Below are positions 9,020-14,343 of a stretch of DNA of 23,092 nt, piece by piece. The DNA comes from CAZYTO01 sp964650405. Lineage in GTDB: Bacteria; Acidobacteriota; Thermoanaerobaculia; Gp7-AA8. The DNA is taken from NCBI GenBank assembly GCA_964650405.1, contig CAZYTO010000056.1, positions 1-23,092 of the forward strand, read 5' to 3'. Positions within the stretch are counted from its first letter, which is position 1, and every line of letters starts with the position of its first letter. The position numbers were made by a program, and so were the translations under genes. The notes below the pieces were generated by a model. The model had not been told where the DNA came from and did not search any database. It saw only the letters and a program-made list of their open reading frames with translations.

Positions 9020-11035
9020 ATGAAACGACTCTTCGCCCTCGCGCTGCTAACGGCAGCAACACTCCAAGGTCAGCCCCATCCTCTCAGCTTCACCGACCTC
9101 ATTTCGTTGCACCGTATCGGCGCGCCGCAGGTGTCGCCGGACGGGAAGTGGATCGCGTACGACGCTTCGACGCCCGACCTGGCGGCCAATGCCAGCCGGA
9201 GCGCGCTCTTCCTCATGCCGGCGGGCGGCGGAACGACGAAGCAGATCACGGAAGGGAAGAAGCAGGACTCTTCGCCGTCGTGGTCGCCGGACGGCAAGAC
9301 CATCGCCTACGTGTCGAACCGCGACGGGGAGTCGCAGGTCTTCCTCTATGACCTCGCCGCCGGCACGTCGAAGAAGGTCACGGATCTGGCCGGCGGCGCG
9401 GGCTCGGTCCGCTGGCTGCCGGACGGCAGCGGCTTCCTCGTCACCAGCGACGTCTATCCCGACTGCGGCCTCGAGCCGCAGTGCGTGAAGGAGAAGACCG
9501 CGGCCGCGGCCGGCCAGCCGTCGAAAGGGCGCGTCATCACGAGCCTCCTCTATCGCCATTGGAAGTCGTGGCAGGAGCCGACCCGCAGCCACATCCTCTA
9601 TGTTCCGCTGAGCGGCGAAGCGCGCGACCTGACGCCGGGCCCGTTCGACGCGCCACCGTTCTCGGTCGGCGGCGGCGACGAGTTCGACGTCTCGCCCGAC
9701 AGCAAGGAGCTTGTCTTCGCGCGCGACACCGATCAACACCCGGAGATCTCCACCAACGCCGACCTCTTCCTGGTTCCCATCCGCGGAGGAGAGCCGAAGC
9801 GGATCACCACCCGCACCGGTGCCGATAGCTCGCCGAAGTACTCACCCGACGGGCGGTGGATCGCCTACCGCTCCCAGGCCCGCTACGGCTACGAATCCGA
9901 TCTCTGGGAGCTGTGGCTCTACGACCGTACCAGCGGCCAGTCGAAGCGGCTCATCCCCGGATTCGCCGACTGGGTCGAGTCCATCGCCTGGGCGCCCGAC
10001 TCGAAGTCCATCCTCATCACCGCGCCGCATGCGGCCGAGAACAGCATCTACGAAGTCAGCCTGACCGGAAGTGCCGAGGCCCGCACGCTCTGGGAGCACG
10101 GCTCCGCCGGCGCCGTGACCCTCAGCCCGGACGGAAAGACCATCTACTTCGACGCCTCGACGCTCTCCCGGCCGGCGGAGATCTACTCCATGGCGCGCGG
10201 CGGGGGCGAGGCCGTGCGTCTCACACACGACAACGACGCCCTCCTGGCGAATACCGCCCTCGGTGCGACATCCGACTACTGGTGGACCGGCGCCGACGGC
10301 GCGAAAGTCCAGGGACTGGTCGTCAAGCCGGTGGGCTTCGACGCGGCGAAGAAGTACCCGCTGGTCGTCCTCATCCACGGCGGCCCGCAGGGACACTGGG
10401 GCGACGCCTGGTCGTATCGCTGGAATCCGCAGATGTACGCGGCACGCGGGTACATGGTGCTGATGCCGAATCCTCGGGGATCGACCGGCTACGGGCAGCC
10501 GTTCGTGGAAGGCGTCTCCCGCGACTGGGGCGGGAAAGCGTACGACGACATCATGAAGGGCGTCGACGCCTTCGCGGCCACGCCGAATGTCGACGGCTCA
10601 CGCATCGGGGCCGCCGGGGCCTCTTACGGCGGCTACATGATCGACTGGATCCTCGGGCACACCGACCGCTTCAAGGTGCTCGTCTCCCACGACGGCGTCT
10701 ACGACATCGAATCGATGTACGGAGCCACCGAAGAGCTATGGTTCGTCGAGTGGGAGATGAACGGTACGCCGTGGGCCAACCCCGAGCTCTACGAGAAGTG
10801 GTCGCCGCACAAGTTCGTGAAGAACTTCAAGACGCCGACGCTCGTGGTCCAGGGCGAGCTCGACTTCCGCGTACCCGTGAATCAGGGCCTGGAGCTCTTC
10901 ACCGCCCTGCAGCGCCGCGACGTCCCCTCGAAGCTCCTCTACTTCCCCGACGAAGGGCACTGGGTGCTCAAGCCCCAGAATTCGAAGCTCTGGCACCAGA
11001 CGGTGCTCGATTGGCTGGATCGGTACCTGAAGTAG
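9020..11035 (+). CDS. Secreted S9 family serine peptidase (prolyl oligopeptidase / acylaminoacyl peptidase type)
   Basis: The 671-residue product starts with a signal peptide (MKRLFALALLTAATLQGQ). An N-terminal TolB/WD40-like beta-propeller follows, recognisable by repeated 'SPDGKxIAY' blades (VSPDGKWIAY, WSPDGKTIAYVS, YSPDGRWIAY, LSPDGKTIYF). The C-terminal alpha/beta hydrolase domain has the triad Ser535 (GASYGGY), Asp615 (GELDFRVP) and His647 (DEGHW), with HGGPQGHWGD as the oxyanion segment. Such enzymes trim oligopeptides, typically in the periplasm or outside the cell, and suit a proteolytic, peptide-consuming lifestyle. An AAAGGA Shine-Dalgarno sequence is 7 bases before the ATG. The gene is convergent with the gas vesicle cluster, with an inverted heptad repeat in between. 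Exact substrate preference is not visible. Confidence 0.95.
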   Translation: MKRLFALALLTAATLQGQPHPLSFTDLISLHRIGAPQVSPDGKWIAYDASTPDLAANASRSALFLMPAGGGTTKQITEGKKQDSSPSWSPDGKTIAYVSNRDGESQVFLYDLAAGTSKKVTDLAGGAGSVRWLPDGSGFLVTSDVYPDCGLEPQCVKEKTAAAAGQPSKGRVITSLLYRHWKSWQEPTRSHILYVPLSGEARDLTPGPFDAPPFSVGGGDEFDVSPDSKELVFARDTDQHPEISTNADLFLVPIRGGEPKRITTRTGADSSPKYSPDGRWIAYRSQARYGYESDLWELWLYDRTSGQSKRLIPGFADWVESIAWAPDSKSILITAPHAAENSIYEVSLTGSAEARTLWEHGSAGAVTLSPDGKTIYFDASTLSRPAEIYSMARGGGEAVRLTHDNDALLANTALGATSDYWWTGADGAKVQGLVVKPVGFDAAKKYPLVVLIHGGPQGHWGDAWSYRWNPQMYAARGYMVLMPNPRGSTGYGQPFVEGVSRDWGGKAYDDIMKGVDAFAATPNVDGSRIGAAGASYGGYMIDWILGHTDRFKVLVSHDGVYDIESMYGATEELWFVEWEMNGTPWANPELYEKWSPHKFVKNFKTPTLVVQGELDFRVPVNQGLELFTALQRRDVPSKLLYFPDEGHWVLKPQNSKLWHQTVLDWLDRYLK

Positions 11036-11036
11036 G

Positions 11037-11111
11037 GCTGAGTGCTGAGTGCCGAGTGCTGAGGCGAAAGCAGCCTCCACTCGGCACTCGGCACTTTCCA
11101 CTCGGCACTCG
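11037..11111. repeat. Inverted GCCGAGT heptad array between convergent genes; possible bidirectional terminator
   Basis: The left arm (11037-11063) is made of GCTGAGT and GCCGAGT heptads. The right arm (11079-11111) is made of ACTCGGC heptads in the reverse orientation, and the loop is about 15 bases. It fills nearly the whole gap between the S9 peptidase stop (11035) and the gvpA stop (11112 on the minus strand). A hairpin here would form in both transcripts. No T-run follows, so intrinsic termination is not proven. Confidence 0.85.
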
Positions 11112-11396
11112 TTACGGCGTCGTCCGGCTGCTGCCGGAAGGCGTACCCGAAGGCGTGCCTCCGCCCGGGCCCGGCTCACCGATGGTCGGACGTGCCACGG
11201 TGGAGGTGATCCCGACGGCTTCGGCGTACTTGAGGTACGTGTCGATCGAGGCGATGACGACGCGTGCTTCCACCGTGATCAGGTCGATGCCGACGAGGGA
11301 GATGCGGACCCATGCGTCGACGACGATGCCTTTGTCGAGGATTCGGTCGAGTACGTCGATGAGACTAGTGCCGCCTGGTGCGCGTTCGACTGCCAT
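11112..11396 (-). CDS. gvpA: Gas vesicle major structural protein GvpA
   Basis: GvpA polymerises into the hydrophobic ribs that form the wall of gas vesicles, giving buoyancy. The conserved core is unmistakable: SLIDVLDRILDKGIVVDAWV, RISLVGIDLITVEARVVIAS and DTYLKYAEAVGIT (residues 11-63). The product is 94 residues. The last 25 or so (EPGPGGGTPSGTPSGSSRTTP) form a Gly/Pro/Ser/Thr-rich tail beyond the usual core; such tails are variable in the family and probably lie on the vesicle surface. An AGGCAGGT ribosome site lies inside the end of gvpJ, and only 3 bases separate the two genes, so translation is probably coupled. It is the last gene of the cluster, which is unusual for the major subunit. 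Only one copy is present in the window. Confidence 0.97.
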   Translation of the reverse strand: MAVERAPGGTSLIDVLDRILDKGIVVDAWVRISLVGIDLITVEARVVIASIDTYLKYAEAVGITSTVARPTIGEPGPGGGTPSGTPSGSSRTTP

Positions 11397-11399
11397 GAC

Positions 11400-11717
11400 T
11401 TACCTGCCTTTCCTCTCCCCGGACTTTCCGAGTTTTTGTTCCAGTTCCTCGATGCGGGCACGCAGTGCCTGGAGCTGCGCGTCGCCACTCTCCAGCGACG
11501 GCGGCGTGGCGGCCGAATAGAACCGATCGGACCTCCACCAATTGATCCCGATGGCCTCGGCCTTATCGATCGAGCAGATGACCAGCCGCAGTTGAATGGT
11601 CAGCAGCTCCACGTTCGCCAGGGAAACGCGGATATCGCCGGCGACGACCAAACCCTTGTCGAGGATCTTGTCGAGGATATCGACGAGCCCCTGGGGCTGT
11701 CGCTGCTCGATTGCCAT
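11400..11717 (-). CDS. gvpJ: Gas vesicle protein GvpJ (minor GvpA-like shell/tip protein)
   Basis: The 105-residue product shares the GvpA fold core (LVDILDKILDKGLVVAGDIR, VSLANVELLTIQLRLVI, residues 11-48). It then has the GvpJ-type segment KAEAIGINWWRSDRFYS and a short predicted coiled coil, LQALRARIEELEQKLG. This matches what I recall of Bacillus megaterium GvpJ, which has KAKEIGMDWWENDPYLS at the same place followed by a coiled coil. GvpJ is a minor component thought to help nucleate or cap vesicles. The gene lies between gvpK (76 bases upstream) and gvpA (3 bases downstream). An AAGGTT ribosome site precedes the start. Assignment to J rather than another GvpA paralogue rests on the WW segment and gene order. 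Confidence 0.85.
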   Translation of the reverse strand: MAIEQRQPQGLVDILDKILDKGLVVAGDIRVSLANVELLTIQLRLVICSIDKAEAIGINWWRSDRFYSAATPPSLESGDAQLQALRARIEELEQKLGKSGERKGR

Positions 11718-11793
11718 GTGCGCCGAACCTTAGTGGGTGCTACTGCGGTTCGTCAATAGACGCAATACCCGAGCTCGGCGGATCATCACGAGG

Positions 11794-12120
11794 TCAATCG
11801 AGGGTCCGGACGGGCCCGAGTGAGAGATTGAGGTCGTCATCCTCGAGGCCGAACGCCCGCTTCAGCTCCGCCATCTTCTCCTCGAGCTGCATGAGCGCGT
11901 TGCCGAGGCGCTCGATCTCGTCGTCGGTCAGCGTGCCGCGATCCATGCGACGCAGGGCCTGCTTTTCCAGCAGCCGGCGGATCAACTCGATGATGGCCAG
12001 GACGAGCCGGGCCAGGCCGTTCTCCGTCGCCGCCGTGCCTGCGTCGATTCGCCCGGGGATGGCGCGCGCGGGAAAGGTGAGAGCGGCCCGGGGGCGGTCT
12101 TCGTCGTTGGCGATGAACAT
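11794..12120 (-). CDS. gvpK: Gas vesicle protein GvpK
   Basis: GvpK is a small accessory protein needed for gas vesicle formation whose precise job is unclear. The 108-residue product contains the family signature: GLARLVLAIIELIRRLLEKQ, then ALRRMDRGTLTDDEIERLG, NALMQLEEKMAELKRAFGL and the ending DLNLSLGPVRTLD. Length and order fit GvpK throughout. The frame is open up to 12267, but the extra 49 codons lie in repeat-rich DNA and look non-coding (Arg/Pro/Ser-rich), so I take the internal ATG at 12120. No clear Shine-Dalgarno sequence precedes it. A 499-base non-coding stretch separates it from the upstream gvpF/L-type gene, so gvpK-gvpJ-gvpA may have its own promoter. Confidence 0.92.
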   Translation of the reverse strand: MFIANDEDRPRAALTFPARAIPGRIDAGTAATENGLARLVLAIIELIRRLLEKQALRRMDRGTLTDDEIERLGNALMQLEEKMAELKRAFGLEDDDLNLSLGPVRTLD

Positions 12121-12148
12121 GCGCAGGGGCAGTTTGACACGTCGGAAC

Positions 12149-12180
12149 GGCGAGCGGGGGGGCGGCGAGCGGCGAGCGGC
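12149..12180. repeat. GGCGAGC heptad array upstream of gvpK
   Basis: Units GGCGAGC, a G-rich variant, then GGCGAGC, GGCGAGC and a partial copy follow one another with a period of about 7. The same heptad type is seen at 22920-22947 and, on the other strand, at 1374-1401. It lies in the 12121-12619 non-coding gap. Confidence 0.65.
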
Positions 12181-12285
12181 TGGAATCACGGCAGCATCGC
12201 TCTTTGGGGGAATCCCCTCACCCCGGCCACTCCGCGCTGAGAGCTGTGAAAGCGACTCGCTCTGCATGAGATGCGCGCTCCGTGG

Positions 12286-12480
12286 CCGACCCTCTCCCGC
12301 GGGGAGAGGGTGGGGTGCGCGCTCTTCCGGCTCGTCGAATCTGCGTTACCAAGAACGCCTCGAGACATGCGCTGGAGTCAACGCGCGACGTGGTCAAGTC
12401 AACACGCGACATGTTCGAGTCAGCACGTGACGTGGTCGAGTCAGCACGCGCCCCACCCTCTCCCCGCGGGAGAGGGTCGG
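12286..12480. repeat. 38-bp inverted repeats (REP-like) flanking a 21-bp tandem array
   Basis: Bases 12286-12323 and 12443-12480 are reverse complements at 36 of 38 positions. Each arm contains the palindrome-like core CCCTCTCCCGCGGGGAGAGG, a type of REP sequence common in GC-rich genomes. Between them, units at 12377-12397, 12398-12418 and 12419-12439 repeat with an exact 21-bp period (GTCA-A/G-C, then CGACGTGGTCGA-like ends). A fourth unit begins at 12440 and merges into the right arm. The whole composite lies in the 499-base non-coding gap between gvpK and the short gvpF/L gene. No transposase or plausible ORF is present. It looks like a non-autonomous mobile or regulatory element placed inside the cluster. 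Confidence 0.85.
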
Positions 12481-12619
12481 TCCCGCAGCCGGCAGACCGT
12501 GCATCGATTTCAACCCACTCAGCGGAGGGACCGTGAGGGGTTTCCCGATTCACTTCGGAGCGTTGAGGTCTCCGGTGGCCGGAGGCGAGGCCACTCCCGT
12601 GGACATACGCGCGAACGCC

Positions 12620-13246
12620 CTACTCCGCGAACACCTCCAGCGGCCATGGCCCCGACAGCAGAAACGGCTCATCCGGAAACTCACGCTTCAGCGCCTCACC
12701 CGCTTCGCGGATACGCTGAACGTCCGCGCGTGGAACGAGCGCAGCGAGCTCCATCGACTTCTCGTCGCGATGCGTCCATCGCTGTAGCGTACCGCCGATG
12801 GCCCGCTCGGCCGCTGCGCGAAAGTCGTCGCTCACTTCGGCAGACGACACAGCTTCATGGAGTGCGCGGAGATAGGCGGCGCCGTCGTTGAAGTCGCGCC
12901 GGTCTGGCCGCACTCGCGGAGCCGCCGCTGCGACTTTCAAGGTCATCTCCACGTCGTGGCGATGCGCTTCGAGCAGGGCGCGCCAGCGCGGCAGGTAGCC
13001 CGCGCATTCCGCCAGCGCCTCGCTCTCGCTGTGAACGGTGAAGCCGTAGCGGATGGCGAGGAACGTCGCCCGTTCCAGCATTACGGCGCGCAGTTTCGCC
13101 ACGCGCAGCAGCAGGTCACGGTCACCGAGCGGCTGATCGTCGGCGATCTCGACGCCGCTCAACACGAGATCCCCCGCCGGAATGGCCGTGGCGAGCGGCT
13201 CCACATCCTCCGCGCGCAGGTGCGCACCGGCGATGATCCACTTCAT
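12620..13246 (-). CDS. Short divergent GvpF/GvpL family gas vesicle protein
   Basis: The 208-residue product ends with the family hallmark SGPWPLEVFAE, equivalent to the GPWPPYNF motif of GvpF/L. It has a middle section (RAVMLERATFLAIRYGFTVHSESEAL) that corresponds to the 'xLPLRFGTxF' region of the family. It is about 55 residues shorter than the other two F/L proteins here, mainly at the N-terminus, which lacks the usual opening 'YxYxI' strand. GvpF/L proteins contact GvpA and are thought to keep it soluble or help nucleation. Its start codon overlaps the stop of the gvpS-like gene by 4 bases (ATGA), so the two are translationally coupled. Whether it is functional or in decline is unclear; the frame is intact. 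Confidence 0.8.
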   Translation of the reverse strand: MKWIIAGAHLRAEDVEPLATAIPAGDLVLSGVEIADDQPLGDRDLLLRVAKLRAVMLERATFLAIRYGFTVHSESEALAECAGYLPRWRALLEAHRHDVEMTLKVAAAAPRVRPDRRDFNDGAAYLRALHEAVSSAEVSDDFRAAAERAIGGTLQRWTHRDEKSMELAALVPRADVQRIREAGEALKREFPDEPFLLSGPWPLEVFAE

Positions 13247-13419
13247 CGCTTCCCTGTGCGCTGCACCGCGTCGACGTTGGCCAAGACGACGTTGAGGCCG
13301 AGGTACAGAAGATCGACGTCGCCGATGGAGACGATCGCTTCGCCGGCGATGACCACGCCCCTATCGAGGAGATGGTCGATCGTCTCGAGGAGGGACAGCT
13401 CTTCGGTCTCGTCAGACAT
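13243..13419 (-). CDS. gvpS: GvpS-like small gas vesicle protein (GvpA superfamily)
   Basis: The 58-residue product, MSDETEELSLLETIDHLLDRG then VVIAGEAIVSIGDVDLLYLGLNVVLANVDAVQ, is a compact GvpA-fold protein. The segment DVDLLYLGLNVVLANVD resembles the Bacillus GvpS segment GVDLVYLDLRVLISSVE, and the gene sits right after gvpL as gvpS does in Bacillus. A GvpM assignment is the alternative, since GvpM and GvpS are close paralogues. The frame is open 21 codons further upstream, but that part is made of GGGCGAA repeat sequence, so I use the ATG at 13419. It overlaps the next gene by 4 bases. Such minor shell proteins probably take part in nucleation or tip formation. Confidence 0.8.
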   Translation of the reverse strand: MSDETEELSLLETIDHLLDRGVVIAGEAIVSIGDVDLLYLGLNVVLANVDAVQRTGKR

Positions 13420-13429
13420 GACACACCGT

Positions 13430-13546
13430 AAAGGGCGAAGGGCGAAGGAAAAACGGCTTACCCTTCGAGCTTCGCAGCTCACGCTGATACCGTTGATCGT
13501 TTGTTTCAGGTCCTTCGCCCTTCATCCTTCGCCCTTCGCCCTTCCT
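13430..13546. repeat. GGGCGAA / TTCGCCC heptad arms between gvpL and gvpS
   Basis: The left arm at 13430-13449 has AAGGGCGAAGGGCGAAGGAA. The right arm at 13511-13546 has four to five copies of TTCGCCC-type heptads in reverse orientation. The roughly 60-base middle is unrelated sequence. The right arm overlaps the last codons of gvpL (stop at 13522), so the GvpL C-terminal residues are encoded by the repeat. A hairpin is possible in the transcript between gvpL and gvpS. Confidence 0.85.
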
Positions 13547-14322
13547 GTGAAGCTGTACGGCGGCCACGGCCCCGTCACCGCCAGCGTCACGCCATCGGCG
13601 GCGTAGCGCGATTCGAGCGTCTCGCGCAATTCCTGCAAACGCCCTTCCTCATCGCGGTCGACGAGGACGTTGATCTGCGGGAAGGCTCCCGCGCGCTGCG
13701 TGCGCGATTCGGTGACGGTATCGCAGCGCAGGGCGTCGAGGACGGCGCTTTCGATCTCGCCGGCCACCTGCTGCTCGGCTTCGCGGGAGGCGCGCTTCTT
13801 CTCCTCGTCGAGCTTCTTTCGCAGCAGAAAGGCCTTTCCGGACGGTGCGCCCTCGATCTGTCCGGCCAGGTCGCGGAGAGACGCGACCCGGCGCACGAGG
13901 GCCTCGCTCCAGCGCTGCGGATCGAATTCGATGCGCAGCGTCCATTCCTGCTTGCCGTCGAGACGCTGAAGCGTCGTGATCAGCGTCTCGCGCTCGTCGT
14001 GCAGCATCGTGCGTAAGGCGGAATCGCTGCCGAAGAGTGTGAAGGCGCGCAGGGGAATGATCGCCCCGCCGCGCATCAGGGCCGCCATCACCGACTGGTG
14101 GCGATAGCCGAGCGCTCCGAGCCACTCCACGTCCCTGGCCCGCGCGTCGATGACGTCCTGGGAGAACTCGTCGAGCTCGACCCGCGAACAGAACGCTGCC
14201 AGCGCCTCGCCGGACACGACATCGACGTGCGACGACCCATCGACCGCCTCGATCGCATCAGCCTCCGCCGGCTGCGGATGATCGGCCCGCCCGATCGCGT
14301 AGATCCAGAGGCCCTTCGGCAC
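13522..14322 (-). CDS. gvpL: Gas vesicle protein GvpL (GvpF/GvpL family)
   Basis: GvpF/L proteins are accessory factors that bind GvpA-type subunits and are needed for vesicle assembly. The 266-residue product starts MPKGLWIYAIGRADHP. It has VEWLGALGYRHQSVMAALM followed by AIIPLRAFTLFGSDSAL, the family's 'H-x-x-V ... IPLRF-x-T' block. A charged predicted coiled coil follows (LLRKKLDEEKKRASREAEQQ), and the end has TGPWPPYSFTGR. The pattern matches Bacillus GvpL (IIPLKFCTIY, VTGPWPPYHF) better than GvpF. The start is a GTG at 14322, 21 bases after the ATPase stop. The last residues, RAKGEG, come from a repeat arm and are probably not part of the fold. The gvpS-like gene follows. Confidence 0.9.
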   Translation of the reverse strand: MPKGLWIYAIGRADHPQPAEADAIEAVDGSSHVDVVSGEALAAFCSRVELDEFSQDVIDARARDVEWLGALGYRHQSVMAALMRGGAIIPLRAFTLFGSDSALRTMLHDERETLITTLQRLDGKQEWTLRIEFDPQRWSEALVRRVASLRDLAGQIEGAPSGKAFLLRKKLDEEKKRASREAEQQVAGEIESAVLDALRCDTVTESRTQRAGAFPQINVLVDRDEEGRLQELRETLESRYAADGVTLAVTGPWPPYSFTGRAKGEG

Positions 14323-14343
14323 GGGCTCAGTGTAGCTGACGCC

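Noticed and set aside
11037..11111. Proven intrinsic bidirectional terminator
   Set aside because: The hairpin is clear, but no T-run follows in either direction, so I list it only as a repeat with possible terminator function.
12218..12553. Minus-strand ORF with S-R-V-D type repeats in the gap before gvpK
   Set aside because: It is made of the REP-like arms and the 21-bp array, with no conserved domain or ribosome site. It is treated as repeat DNA.
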